A DNA stretch of 64,000 nucleotides from an uncultured SAR86 cluster bacterium (GTDB lineage Bacteria > Pseudomonadota > Gammaproteobacteria > Magnimaribacterales > Magnimaribacteraceae). The notes below the pieces were generated by a model, which made no database searches, was not told where the DNA came from, and saw only the letters and a program-made list of their open reading frames with translations. Within the stretch, counting starts at the first letter, position 1, and each line of letters opens with the position of its first letter. Position numbers and translations under genes: made by a program. Positions 18,339-27,053 of this stretch are shown one piece after another. The stretch spans positions 1 to 64,000 of the forward strand of contig CACAIY010000001.1 of NCBI GenBank assembly GCA_902532675.1, written 5' to 3'.

Positions 18339-19116
18339 AGGCTCTTCTAATTGATAGACCTCCATCAACAGGTAGGGCTACTCCATTAATATATGAAGAA
18401 GCTGGAAGGCATAGACTTAACGTGGCATGAGCCACTTCTACAGGCTCTCCATAACGTTTAAGTCCTACTCTACGTCTTGCGAAGGTTTCCTTGTCTTTTT
18501 GATCGATTGCTGCAGTCATGTTGGTGTTAATCGGCCCTGGGCATATGCAATTAACCGTTATTCCTTGTGGTCCAAGTTCTAAAGCTAATGATCTTGTTAA
18601 ACCTATCACCCCATGCTTAGCAGCGGTATATGGGCTATGAGTAGGAGTGGCTCCGAATCCTTCAGTGGATGAGATATTCACTATCCGAGCTGCATCAGAT
18701 TTAAGTAAATGTTCCAAACAAGCTCTAATCATTCTTGTTTGGCCTGTTAAAAGAACTTCCAAGGTTGTTTGCCACACATCAGGATAATTCTCATCATCAA
18801 TACTGACGGGAGAAGCAATTCCTGCATTGTTTATCAGATAATCTATCTGTCCAAAAGATTCTATACTCTTGGAGATGCATTCTTTTATTTGCTCTTCACT
18901 TGTTATATCTAAAGATATCGGTAAAGCCTCTCCTCCGTCTGATTCAATCTGCTTACTGACATTCTTAGCTTCATCCTCATTAATGTCAGCAACAATCACT
19001 CTAGCTCCTTCTGCAGCAAAAACTTGAGCAGTTGCTTTTCCCATTCCACTTGCTGACCCTGTTATTAGAGCAACTCTTCCTTTAATTGATCTTGATAGGT
19101 TATTAAATGATTCCAT
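18337..19116 (-). CDS. Short-chain dehydrogenase/reductase
   Basis: This 259-residue classical SDR has the cofactor motif TGSASGMGKA (about residues 19-28), the acidic residue in VIVADINE that favours NAD(H), the NNAG motif, the catalytic serine in NISSTEGFG and YTAAKHG with the catalytic Tyr and Lys. The C-terminus INGVALPVDGGLSI is typical. It interconverts a hydroxyl and a ketone on an unknown substrate. It heads a two-gene minus-strand unit with the M28 lipoprotein and is divergent from the crotonase. Confidence 0.9.
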   Translation of the reverse strand: MESFNNLSRSIKGRVALITGSASGMGKATAQVFAAEGARVIVADINEDEAKNVSKQIESDGGEALPISLDITSEEQIKECISKSIESFGQIDYLINNAGIASPVSIDDENYPDVWQTTLEVLLTGQTRMIRACLEHLLKSDAARIVNISSTEGFGATPTHSPYTAAKHGVIGLTRSLALELGPQGITVNCICPGPINTNMTAAIDQKDKETFARRRVGLKRYGEPVEVAHATLSLCLPASSYINGVALPVDGGLSIRRA

Positions 19117-19189
19117 GATATTTTATTTGTGTTCTCAACTTAGATATAAGAATATAGATTTCCTGAAAAACTAACAATAAGGAAAAAAA

Positions 19190-19879
19190 ATGACGGATCA
19201 ACTTGCTACTTTAACCACAGAAGGTGATGTATCAATAATTACACTCGATGATGGGAAGGCTAATGTTTTTTCAAGTGCTATGAGTTCAACCCTAAACCAA
19301 CTTCTTGATGAAGTTCCAAATGACAAAGGCGCTTTGTTAATAACTGGAAGACAAGGGTTACTGTCTGGCGGTTTCGATTTAAAAACAATGACTGGTGGAG
19401 AGGCTAAAGATGTTATTGAGATGACAGTAAATGGATTTAAATTACTGGCAAGAATATATGGATTTTCAAGACCTGTAGTCGTTGCTGCTAGCGGTCATGC
19501 AATTGCTTTAGGTGCTTTTCTGCTTTGTTGTGCAGATTACAGAGTTGGAGCTAAAGGCAAGTACCTTGTTCAGGCTAATGAGCATAGAAATAACATGTCT
19601 ATACCCATTCCTATATTAGAGATATCTAAATCAAGAATTTCTAAAAGGCATTGGCATAGAGCTATTCTTAATGCCGAAGCTTACCCTATAGATCAATCAG
19701 TAGAAGCGGGCTATTTAGATGAAGTAGTTGATGAAGGAGACTTAATGAAAAGGGCAATGGAAGTCGCAACTGATTTAGCAACCTTAGGTCATCCACATTA
19801 CCAAATGACCAAAGACTTAGATCAGAAGGATATTCTTGAAAGAATTAATGCGGGCATAGAAGTTAGGGAAAATTCATAA
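19190..19879 (+). CDS. Short crotonase-family enoyl-CoA hydratase/isomerase
   Basis: This 229-residue crotonase has LLSGGFDLKTM as the first oxyanion motif and SGHAIALGAFLLCCADYRVG as the second. It is shorter than the usual 255-260 residues. The usual active-site glutamate region reads NEHRNNMSIPIPILEI and is hard to align by eye. The start follows AAGGAA. It reads alone towards tRNA-Ala. Family is sure; the reaction could be hydration, isomerisation or thioester hydrolysis. Confidence 0.85.
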   Translation: MTDQLATLTTEGDVSIITLDDGKANVFSSAMSSTLNQLLDEVPNDKGALLITGRQGLLSGGFDLKTMTGGEAKDVIEMTVNGFKLLARIYGFSRPVVVAASGHAIALGAFLLCCADYRVGAKGKYLVQANEHRNNMSIPIPILEISKSRISKRHWHRAILNAEAYPIDQSVEAGYLDEVVDEGDLMKRAMEVATDLATLGHPHYQMTKDLDQKDILERINAGIEVRENS

Positions 19880-19891
19880 TTTTTAAAATAA

Positions 19892-19920
19892 TTGTTTCTA
19901 ACCTGTTAGTTTTTGGTAAT
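19892..19920 (+). promoter_or_regulatory. Candidate promoter of tRNA-Ala
   Basis: TTGTTT and GGTAAT are separated by 17 bases, and the tRNA begins 16 bases after the -10 element. Matches to the consensus are partial, so this is a weak prediction supported mainly by position and spacing. Confidence 0.35.
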
Positions 19921-19936
19921 CTACGCAACCCTAAGT

Positions 19937-20012
19937 GGGGCCATAGCTCAGCTGGGAGAGCGCATCCCTTGCACGGATGAGGTCGTCGGTTCGATCCCGA
20001 CTGGCTCCACCA
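19937..20012 (+). tRNA. tRNA-Ala (anticodon TGC)
   Basis: The 76-base cloverleaf has acceptor stem GGGGCCA/TGGCTCC with the G3-U70 pair that marks tRNA-Ala. The anticodon loop CTTGCAC gives TGC. The TCGGTTCGATCCCGA T-arm is intact and CCA is encoded. It stands alone, not inside an rRNA operon. Confidence 0.97.
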
Positions 20013-20023
20013 TTTAGAATCTA

Positions 20024-20200
20024 ATGAAAAAAATAATTTTTTCTTTTCTCCTCCTCCTAACAGCATCTTTGTCTTTAAAAATTGCTTCTCAATCAATGGA
20101 TCATGACCATCAAGCTATGGCCAATGATTCGATGTATCATTCAGTTTCGACTATTCCGCTTTCAATAATGGAAGCTGGGACTCATAAGAAGTTCAGGTGA
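20024..20200 (+). CDS. Small secreted His/Met-rich peptide (58 residues), possibly metal-binding or a gene remnant
   Basis: An ATG 11 bases after tRNA-Ala opens a 58-codon frame. Residues 1-22 (MKKIIFSFLLLLTASLSLKI) form a clear signal peptide. The mature part starts about SQSMDHDHQAMANDSMYHS, dense in His, Met and Asp as in periplasmic copper-binding segments. It ends at 20200, eight bases before the convergent glycosidase stop. I do not recognise the family. It could be a genuine small metal-binding peptide or the broken 5' end of a longer gene. The signal peptide argues that the frame is or was coding. Confidence 0.55.
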   Translation: MKKIIFSFLLLLTASLSLKIASQSMDHDHQAMANDSMYHSVSTIPLSIMEAGTHKKFR

Positions 20201-20208
20201 ATCTGCAA

Positions 20209-21450
20209 TCATCCTTTTAGAAACTCACGAGGGATAGCTACACTACTTAACCCAGCCCAACCACAGAAATCAGGTTGAGATGGATTTCCTGGTTCTGCTT
20301 TAAGAGGCGATAAGTTCTCCCAGAAAGTCTTTGTTTTTTTAAACAAAATAAGATTTGCATTTACGCAACTTATTGATATTTCTTCAGCTTTCTTTCTAAA
20401 TCCATTTTCTTCAAGCCCTTTGATAACCATATAGGTAGTAGGGTGCCAACTGCTTCCTCTCCAGTATTTGCCATCACTAGAAAAATCTGGATCATCAACT
20501 GCCAGGCTTGGAACTGGGACTTCAGTGTTAAACTTTTTAGTATCTGAAAGATGGGAAACAAACCCTTTTTGTCTGGATTTTGGAACTATTCCTGCTAATA
20601 AAGTCCAATAGCTCCCTATGTGGTACCTAATGGTCTGTTTTCCGTAACCTAAATCAAAATAAAATTGATGCTCTTCGTTCCAGCATAAATCATTAATAAT
20701 TTCTGCTAGTTTGTGATGTTTCTTTCTGTAGTGTTCTGATTCTTCTTCTAAATTTATTAGTTTTGCCATTTCACTAAGACATTTGGCGTCAAACGCCATT
20801 TGAGAAGATAGGTCTATCCATCTTCCTTGAGAATTCCATGTGAATTGATGACTTGGGCCTAATTTATCCATATGGGGGCGGTACATAGAATGCACCCACT
20901 CCGGTTTTAATTCGATTCCGTCGTTATCGAACTTCCACCTGTTTGGATATCTCTTTAGATTATCCATACCACTTCCCAAAGCATCACCTATAAAAAGTCC
21001 ATCAGAAGCCTGATACTGTTCAGTACAGAAATCATGATGTGCTTTTAAATAAGGAAAAACTTTCTTAAGTCTAGAGATATCAGAAGTTAGTTCAAATAAA
21101 GAAAGTTCAGCCCAAGTTAAGAGGGGAGGAGCAAATGCAATCGGATGGTCATGTTTCCAAATAGGTTCCCCAATTGAATTGTATTCTCTTGAAATAAAAC
21201 CTTCTTCTGTTCTGGCGGCATATAGATTATCTAAAGAATTTTCAATTGGCAAAGAGTCAAGAAAGTAGCGACCCCATATCGCTGTGAACGCTGTATCCCA
21301 GAAAAAAAAATTATCAAATCTTCCGCCAGTTCCCATTCTCATTAATGGTTTTCCTTTTGAATCTAAGATAATACTGGGAACTATTTTCTTCTTAGCTATT
21401 TCTAATGTGGCTTCTTCTAGATCAGCTAAGTCTTCAGAATTGAAATCCAT
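20209..21450 (-). CDS. GH63/MGH1-like glycoside hydrolase (alpha-toroid)
   Basis: This 413-residue protein matches the trehalase/GH63/mannosylglycerate-hydrolase superfamily. Seen motifs are GGRFDNFFFWDTAF (about residues 42-55), IGDALGSGMDNLKRYP with the likely catalytic acid D163, GRWIDLSSQMAF and the C-terminal YWRGSSWHPTTYMVIKGL. No signal peptide is visible, so it probably acts on an imported or internal sugar or compatible solute. It follows the aminotransferase gene by three bases in a minus-strand operon with a transporter. Substrate is unknown; mannosyl- or glucosylglycerate-type solutes are one possibility. Confidence 0.82.
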   Translation of the reverse strand: MDFNSEDLADLEEATLEIAKKKIVPSIILDSKGKPLMRMGTGGRFDNFFFWDTAFTAIWGRYFLDSLPIENSLDNLYAARTEEGFISREYNSIGEPIWKHDHPIAFAPPLLTWAELSLFELTSDISRLKKVFPYLKAHHDFCTEQYQASDGLFIGDALGSGMDNLKRYPNRWKFDNDGIELKPEWVHSMYRPHMDKLGPSHQFTWNSQGRWIDLSSQMAFDAKCLSEMAKLINLEEESEHYRKKHHKLAEIINDLCWNEEHQFYFDLGYGKQTIRYHIGSYWTLLAGIVPKSRQKGFVSHLSDTKKFNTEVPVPSLAVDDPDFSSDGKYWRGSSWHPTTYMVIKGLEENGFRKKAEEISISCVNANLILFKKTKTFWENLSPLKAEPGNPSQPDFCGWAGLSSVAIPREFLKG

Positions 21451-21453
21451 TTA

Positions 21454-22773
21454 CTAAGAATATTTGTTGGCAATAAAGTTAAGCGAATTTTTTACTGCGC
21501 TTACCATCAAGTCAATTTCTTCGTCCCCAATGGTAAAAGCTGGACCCAAGCAGATAATGTCTCTAAATTCTCCCGTACCTCCAGGATAAAGAAAAACTCC
21601 ATCTTCCAATCCTTTCATCATAATTTGAGAAGTAATTTTTTCATTTTCATCGAAACAGATTAACCCTTCCTTTTCTTTGACTACTTCTATTCCGATTAAT
21701 AAACCTTTTCCTCTAATCTCTGCAACATTAGGGTGTTGTCCAACTTCTGAATTTAATCTATCCATAATCTTTTCGCTAAGTGGATTTACTCGATCACATA
21801 GCTTCTCTTCTCTAAGAATCTTAAGAACCGCTGAGGAGGCAGCACAAGATTGGGGTAGGGCAGCAAAAGTATGGAACATTACTTCATAACCAGCCTCCAT
21901 TATCGAATCAGCTATTTCGTCCGTACTATAAGTTCCTCCAATAGCGGCGTAACCTCCACCCATGCCTTTTCCGGCTACCAATATATCTGGTTTTAGATTG
22001 TAAAGGTTGCTGGCAAAGTCATCTCCAACTCTTCCAAATCCGGTCATGACTTCATCGGCAATTAGTAGTATGTCATTATCAATTAAAATTTTATGGGCTT
22101 CTTCCCAATATCCTTCTGGAGGACTTATTGCTCCTCCGCTTGATCCGTTAACTGGTTCCATTAATAAGCCTGCTATATTTTCTGACCCTATTTTTTTTAT
22201 TACCTCTTTTAGGTTATCGAGATAATAATCTTTAGCATCGGGATGGAAGCTTCCTAAAGGACATCTTAAGGGGTAAGGAGTTTCTATCATGGGAGCTTTA
22301 GGAACATAACTTTCTAAGCCCCTTTTTCTTGCAGCATGCCCGGAGATTCCTGACATATTTAAAGTCGTGCCGTGATAAGACAAGGTTCTAGTTAAAATAA
22401 TATTCTTTTCAGGTTTCCCTCGGCTTGCTTGATATTGAATGGCAAGCTTAACGGCAGATTCATTAGCTTCAGAACCCCCAGAAGAAAGATGAATCCTAGT
22501 CAAGTGTGGTGGAAGCCAGTGCTCTCTTAATTCATCTAATAAAGTTTCCCTTTCTGGTGTTAAGAATGGTGGAAGGACATATGAATTATTTTTCGTGGCT
22601 TGTTTAATTGCTTCAGCTACTTCTTCTCTTCCGTAACCTATATTGCTAACTATGGCGCCTCCTGCGGCATCAAGTATTTTCTGACCTTCTTTGGTATAAA
22701 GGTATGGCCCTTCAGATCTGACCACTTCCATGCCCCAGCTTTGTTTTAGAAAGGGCCATTTAATTAAATCCAT
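21454..22773 (-). CDS. Class III aminotransferase (omega-transaminase type)
   Basis: This 439-residue PLP enzyme has its lysine at K269 in VAGKGMGGGYAAIGG, the PLP aspartate D240 in LLIADEVMTGFGR and the phosphate-binding SSGGSEANESAVKLA. The motif set fits the adenosylmethionine/beta-alanine-pyruvate branch of class III. It lies between a transporter (15 bases upstream in transcription) and a GH63-like hydrolase (3 bases downstream). It should transfer amino groups from an amine or omega-amino acid to a keto acid. The substrate is not readable. Confidence 0.9.
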   Translation of the reverse strand: MDLIKWPFLKQSWGMEVVRSEGPYLYTKEGQKILDAAGGAIVSNIGYGREEVAEAIKQATKNNSYVLPPFLTPERETLLDELREHWLPPHLTRIHLSSGGSEANESAVKLAIQYQASRGKPEKNIILTRTLSYHGTTLNMSGISGHAARKRGLESYVPKAPMIETPYPLRCPLGSFHPDAKDYYLDNLKEVIKKIGSENIAGLLMEPVNGSSGGAISPPEGYWEEAHKILIDNDILLIADEVMTGFGRVGDDFASNLYNLKPDILVAGKGMGGGYAAIGGTYSTDEIADSIMEAGYEVMFHTFAALPQSCAASSAVLKILREEKLCDRVNPLSEKIMDRLNSEVGQHPNVAEIRGKGLLIGIEVVKEKEGLICFDENEKITSQIMMKGLEDGVFLYPGGTGEFRDIICLGPAFTIGDEEIDLMVSAVKNSLNFIANKYS

Positions 22774-22788
22774 CTATAAACCTTAATT

Positions 22789-24120
22789 TTAAAAACCGAT
22801 GGTCATATCATAAATGATTAGAAGAGCCATGGTAATTTGAAGCATTAAACTTAACCAAAGGATAGTTTTCGTACTTTGTTTTGGGTGTAAATCTTTATCT
22901 AATTTACTGATTAGATAAAGGGCGCCTATATTCACTATGGGCAAACCCATGGCAGCCCATATCCCTGCAATGATCAACAAAGTTATTGGATTGGGTAATA
23001 TGAAATAAAACACACCTGAAAAGAAAGGTATAAAGAATGCAATTAGTTTAATTAAATAAGATCGCGTTTCTTTTTGTTCCAAAACCAGTCCAGTAGAAAT
23101 GAGATAATCAGCGATAGTTCTAGTAAAGGCTGCAGTACCAGATAACAAAGTAGAAAATAAAACAAAGAAAGCGAGTATTACGAATAACCATTTAGCCCAT
23201 CCTCCCAACACGAGAGAGAACATATTTTGAAGGGCTCCTATTACATCAACATCCCAAAAAGAATTATTTGCCAAAGACTCTTGTAACTCAGGTACATGAT
23301 GTAGAACTCCAGCCCCTAAAAAGAAGAAAGGTAAAGTGCCTATTGTGATAAACAAAACAGTTACCCACACATCGGTTTGCATGGTCTTAATCCAAGCCTT
23401 GGTTTCTTCGATGTTACTCGTATCTTGTGCATAACCCTTTTCAAGACACCAATAAGTGTAGGCCATAATTTCACCATAACTTATTCCTGTAAAACCAAAT
23501 ACAGCTAAAGCTAAGGGTAAGAATTCGGTAGGAAAATTGAAAGTTAATCCCTGTGAGATTTGACTAAAGCTCACCTCGTACTCTGTGGTTTGCATTGAAA
23601 AGGCTATAACAATTGTTATGAAAGAAAACAACAGCACCATCGCCAACAATATATTTTCTAAACTTTGATAAGAGCCCCAGTAAAGAATTAACCAAGTAAA
23701 CAAACAACAAGCTACGACCCATATCTCAATACTTACACTCGGTAACATTACATTGCCAGCTTCTGCCACTGCACCTGCCAAGCCTCCCATTCCTGCAACC
23801 GACGGAATAACCCCTATAAACATAAACCAAACCAACCAGGAGGTGGTCTTTCCATTTATGGTCGTTTTAAAACCTGGCATGTCAGAAAAAGCTTCTAAGA
23901 ATGTCTTTCTAGTAACGACAATGTATCTACTGATCTCTGCTTGGATAATAGGCTTACTCCACATACTCAATAGGAGCCACCATAGCAATACGAATCCAGC
24001 TGCCGCACCGAGTAGGGGGGTCATTACTATTGAACCACTACCAACCACACTGCCAGTCACTATCACACTAGGACCTATATATTTGAGTCTATCGAAAAGA
24101 GTCTTTGGAGCGGTTGTCAT
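22789..24120 (-). CDS. Nramp-related transporter lacking canonical metal ligands
   Basis: This 443-residue protein has about 11 hydrophobic helices. The N-terminal GPSVIVTGSVVGSGSIVMTP aligns with Nramp helix 1, and the following LLGAAAGFVLLWW fits the family. Canonical DPGN is replaced by a G/S-rich VVGSGS, and the helix 6 segment FGFTGISYGEIMAYTYW lacks the MPH metal motif. Known Nramp proteins use these residues for Mn or Fe. This one probably moves a different solute. It is first in an operon with an aminotransferase and a glycosidase, so an organic substrate is conceivable. Membrane transporter is sure; substrate is not. Confidence 0.78.
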   Translation of the reverse strand: MTTAPKTLFDRLKYIGPSVIVTGSVVGSGSIVMTPLLGAAAGFVLLWWLLLSMWSKPIIQAEISRYIVVTRKTFLEAFSDMPGFKTTINGKTTSWLVWFMFIGVIPSVAGMGGLAGAVAEAGNVMLPSVSIEIWVVACCLFTWLILYWGSYQSLENILLAMVLLFSFITIVIAFSMQTTEYEVSFSQISQGLTFNFPTEFLPLALAVFGFTGISYGEIMAYTYWCLEKGYAQDTSNIEETKAWIKTMQTDVWVTVLFITIGTLPFFFLGAGVLHHVPELQESLANNSFWDVDVIGALQNMFSLVLGGWAKWLFVILAFFVLFSTLLSGTAAFTRTIADYLISTGLVLEQKETRSYLIKLIAFFIPFFSGVFYFILPNPITLLIIAGIWAAMGLPIVNIGALYLISKLDKDLHPKQSTKTILWLSLMLQITMALLIIYDMTIGF

Positions 24121-24200
24121 AAAAAATTTATTTCTTTTCTAGATTTTCTCATTAATTGTGGAACAATTCCTTACTTCTTTTTCCAAAAATAAAGATTTCC

Positions 24201-25049
24201 ATGAAATTTAAAGTTAGTTCTGGTTTAAATATTGCAGCGAGTTCCTGGGGCTTGGAGTCAGACCCTCTAGTTGTTTTATTGCATGGAGGAGGGCAAACAC
24301 GTCATGCTTGGGGAGAGACAGGAGAGAAATTAAGTAAAAGCGGATTTCATGTTTTAGCGCTAGATCTTAGAGGGCATGGAGATAGTGATTGGCATCCTGA
24401 TGGAGAATATGGTGTAGATAACTATAAAAAAGATATTGTTAGTATTTTACGAGAACTAAAAAAACCAGCTGCTCTTTTAGGAGCTTCTCTGGGAGGCATG
24501 ACATCTTTATCCATTGCTGGTGATCAAGAATTAAAAGAAATGTGCTGGGCTTTGGTAATGGTTGATATAGGTCTTTACCCCAATCTTGAAGGCTCTCAAG
24601 AAATAGTTGATTTTATGCATTCTGGTAGTGATGGATTTGAAAGTGTTGAAGCTGCAGCTAAATCAGTCTCAAATTATTTACCTCATAGAAAGAGACCTAG
24701 AGACACTAGAGGTTTAGAAAAAAATTTGAGGCTTAAGGATGATGGAAGGTACTACTGGCATTGGGATCCTAGATTTTTAGATTCTAGACCCAAAGACATG
24801 CCAGAAGATTATAAAGAAATGCAAAAGGATTTTGCGGAAGGTGTTGAAATCCCTACATTGTTAGTTAAAGGAGCCATGAGTAATATTCTTACTGAAACAG
24901 AAGTAAATGATTTTCTTGAGGCGATAAGTCATTCAGAGTTTGTTGAAATCAAAGATGCTGCGCATATGGTAGCTGGAGACAGAAATGATATTTTTGCAGC
25001 GGCAGCAATAGAATTTTTAGTGAATCACTCACCGCTTAAAGAAAATTAA
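24201..25049 (+). CDS. Alpha/beta hydrolase
   Basis: The ATG at 24201 is preferred over a TTG at 24156 because the fold begins right after it (MKFKVSSGLNIAASSWG). The 282-residue product has LLHGGGQTRHAW with the oxyanion residues, the nucleophile elbow GASLGGM and the C-terminal DAAHMVAGDRND with the catalytic histidine. It resembles lactonases, peroxidases and esterases of the fold, and the substrate is unknown. It diverges from the transporter operon across 80 bases and precedes coaE by 25 bases. Confidence 0.87.
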   Translation: MKFKVSSGLNIAASSWGLESDPLVVLLHGGGQTRHAWGETGEKLSKSGFHVLALDLRGHGDSDWHPDGEYGVDNYKKDIVSILRELKKPAALLGASLGGMTSLSIAGDQELKEMCWALVMVDIGLYPNLEGSQEIVDFMHSGSDGFESVEAAAKSVSNYLPHRKRPRDTRGLEKNLRLKDDGRYYWHWDPRFLDSRPKDMPEDYKEMQKDFAEGVEIPTLLVKGAMSNILTETEVNDFLEAISHSEFVEIKDAAHMVAGDRNDIFAAAAIEFLVNHSPLKEN

Positions 25050-25074
25050 ATAATCTTCTGATAATATCTCTGAG

Positions 25075-25659
25075 ATGATTGTTGGTTTAACAGGTGGAAT
25101 AGGAAGTGGAAAAACAGCCGTCTCAGATCTTTTTCAAGATCTCGGGATAACTATCGTTGATGCAGATCTGGCTTCTAGAGTAGTGGTTGAGAAAGGCAGA
25201 GAAGAGTTAAACAAGATAGCTGAACATTTTGGCGAAGATATTCTCACTTCAAACGGAGATTTAGATAGAGCTAAGTTACGAGAAGTAATTTTTAAATCAG
25301 AAGAAGAGAAGTTGTGGCTTGAATCTTTACTGCACCCTGCTATCGCTTCACAGATTCAGAGAGAACTAGATTCATCTAGCAGCCCTTACACAATTTTAGT
25401 CTCGCCCTTACTTTTAGAAACAGATCAAAAAAATTTTTGTTCTACAGTTTTAGTCGTAGATGTTCCTGTTGAAACTCAAATTGAAAGAACTAGCCAGAGA
25501 GATAATGTGTCTGAGGAGCAAATAAAATCGATTATCGCATCCCAAATAGACCGAGATTCTAGATTAGAACAAGCAGATGAAGTGATTTTAAACGATGGCT
25601 CTATCCAGAGTCTTGAAAGTAAAGTTCAAGAGCTGCATAAAAAATTCTTATCTTCATGA
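25075..25659 (+). CDS. coaE: Dephospho-CoA kinase
   Basis: This 194-residue P-loop kinase performs the last step of coenzyme A synthesis, phosphorylating the 3' hydroxyl of dephospho-CoA. The P-loop GGIGSGKT lies at residues 7-14, followed by VDADLASRVVVEKG, typical of CoaE. The length matches the family. It overlaps yacG by four bases (ATGA). Gene order coaE-yacG near secA is conserved in gammaproteobacteria. Confidence 0.96.
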   Translation: MIVGLTGGIGSGKTAVSDLFQDLGITIVDADLASRVVVEKGREELNKIAEHFGEDILTSNGDLDRAKLREVIFKSEEEKLWLESLLHPAIASQIQRELDSSSSPYTILVSPLLLETDQKNFCSTVLVVDVPVETQIERTSQRDNVSEEQIKSIIASQIDRDSRLEQADEVILNDGSIQSLESKVQELHKKFLSS

Positions 25660-25838
25660 ATAAGATAGTTAAATGTCCTGAATGCGGCAATGATTCCGAA
25701 TATTCTCCGAAGAATGAACATAGACCATTCTGCTCTAGAAGATGCCAGCTCATAGATTTAGGTGCTTGGGCGAGTGAAGATAGAAAGATAGCCGGACAAG
25801 AAGTTTTTGATATAGAGGAAGACGAAACTTTACACTGA
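25656..25838 (+). CDS. yacG: YacG-type zinc-binding DNA gyrase inhibitor
   Basis: This 60-residue protein binds one zinc through C7, C10, C26 and C30 (CPEC and CSRRC). The tail IDLGAWASEDRKIAG is characteristic of YacG. In E. coli YacG binds GyrB and inhibits gyrase. The ATGA overlap with coaE implies coupled translation. Its stop lies 16 bases from the argJ stop. Confidence 0.93.
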   Translation: MNKIVKCPECGNDSEYSPKNEHRPFCSRRCQLIDLGAWASEDRKIAGQEVFDIEEDETLH

Positions 25839-25854
25839 CTGAAAGTTCAGTTGC

Positions 25855-27051
25855 TTAACTTCTGTAGTCGCTGTTTATCAATACGTAATCTTCAGATAGA
25901 TCTGAAGTCAGTACTTTAAAATTGGCCTTTCCTAGTCCTAGCTTGATATTAATATCTATATCTTTCTTTTTTACAGCTTTTGTAGCTAATCCTTCAGAAT
26001 GTTTAGGGTCTAAATTGCCTTTTTTAACCATGGGTTGTCCATTAATAGATATAGATACCTTATCGATGTCATTAATTTCGGGATCTCTTCCTATGGCTGA
26101 GAGTATCCTTCCCCAATTCGCGTCATTACCAAACATAGCTGTTTTTACTAAAGGTGATTCTGCAACCGTAAATGCAACTGATTTAGCTTGTTTCAGGCTT
26201 TTGGCTTGAGAAACATTAACAGAAATCCTTTTCGTGGCTCCTTCGGCGTCCTTTGCCAATAAATTAGCCAGTTCTCCAAAAATCTCTTTTATAGCCTTCT
26301 CAAGCTTCTTTTCTTCGCTTGAATTTTTCTTGATTAGATTTTCTTGATTACCCGAAGCAACCAGTAAAGAAGAATCATTTGGTGAAGTATCCCCATCAAC
26401 CGTAAGTGCTTCAAAACTTTCCGATAGGGCGTTTGAGTGTATTTTTTCTAAGCTATTTGAATTCAGTTTTCCATCTATAAACACGAAGCTGAGTAAGGTG
26501 GCGAAATCTGGTCTTATCATGCCCGATCCTTTTGCAAATCCTGTTATGGCCACTTTTTTCTTGCCAATCCTAATTTCTCTAGAAATTAATTTTGGTTTAG
26601 TATCAGTAGTTAAAATTGATAGGGCAGCAGGCTTCCAATTTTTCTTATTCAATAAAGGAATAGCTTCTTTAAAAGCACTTAAGTATTTAGACGTAGGAAA
26701 AGGTTCTCCAATCACACCTGTTGAGAAAGGTATAACGTTTGAGGAGCTAATTCCTAATAGAGTACTTATCTCTTTGCAGTAATTTTTAACGTCATTTAAT
26801 CCTTTTAATCCTGTAGCAGCATTGGCATTGCCAGCATTTATCAATAAAGCCTTTCTCCCTGGTACTAAAGCGGTAAGGTTTTTTAGTGCAACTTTTATTG
26901 GTGCAGCTTTAAAACTATTAGAAGTAAATTTACCACTGATTGTACTTTTCTCGTCTAAAGTAATAACGAGTGAATCATTTCTTTTCCCATATCTTGTATT
27001 GCTAGAAGCGCAAGCAAGCTCTATACCCTTAATGTTATAAACTTTAGACAT
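25855..27051 (-). CDS. argJ: Bifunctional glutamate N-acetyltransferase/amino-acid acetyltransferase
   Basis: This 398-residue protein of arginine synthesis cycles acetyl groups between acetylornithine and glutamate. The self-cleavage site is A184-T185 in KGSGMIRPDFATLLSF, where the threonine becomes the nucleophile. LINAGNANAATG and FGNDANWGRILSAIGR are further family motifs. It starts two bases after the secA stop, so the two are co-transcribed. Whether it is bi- or monofunctional cannot be seen from sequence alone. Confidence 0.95.
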   Translation of the reverse strand: MSKVYNIKGIELACASSNTRYGKRNDSLVITLDEKSTISGKFTSNSFKAAPIKVALKNLTALVPGRKALLINAGNANAATGLKGLNDVKNYCKEISTLLGISSSNVIPFSTGVIGEPFPTSKYLSAFKEAIPLLNKKNWKPAALSILTTDTKPKLISREIRIGKKKVAITGFAKGSGMIRPDFATLLSFVFIDGKLNSNSLEKIHSNALSESFEALTVDGDTSPNDSSLLVASGNQENLIKKNSSEEKKLEKAIKEIFGELANLLAKDAEGATKRISVNVSQAKSLKQAKSVAFTVAESPLVKTAMFGNDANWGRILSAIGRDPEINDIDKVSISINGQPMVKKGNLDPKHSEGLATKAVKKKDIDINIKLGLGKANFKVLTSDLSEDYVLINSDYRS

Positions 27052-27053
27052 CT

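Noticed and set aside
19863-20096. A minus-strand 77-codon frame over tRNA-Ala
   Set aside because: It reads through a tRNA gene in antisense; the plus-strand signal-peptide frame is the better candidate.
25838-25851. ACTGAA-AG-TTCAGT inverted repeat between yacG and argJ as a bidirectional terminator
   Set aside because: The stem is short, with a two- to four-base loop and no T tract on either strand.
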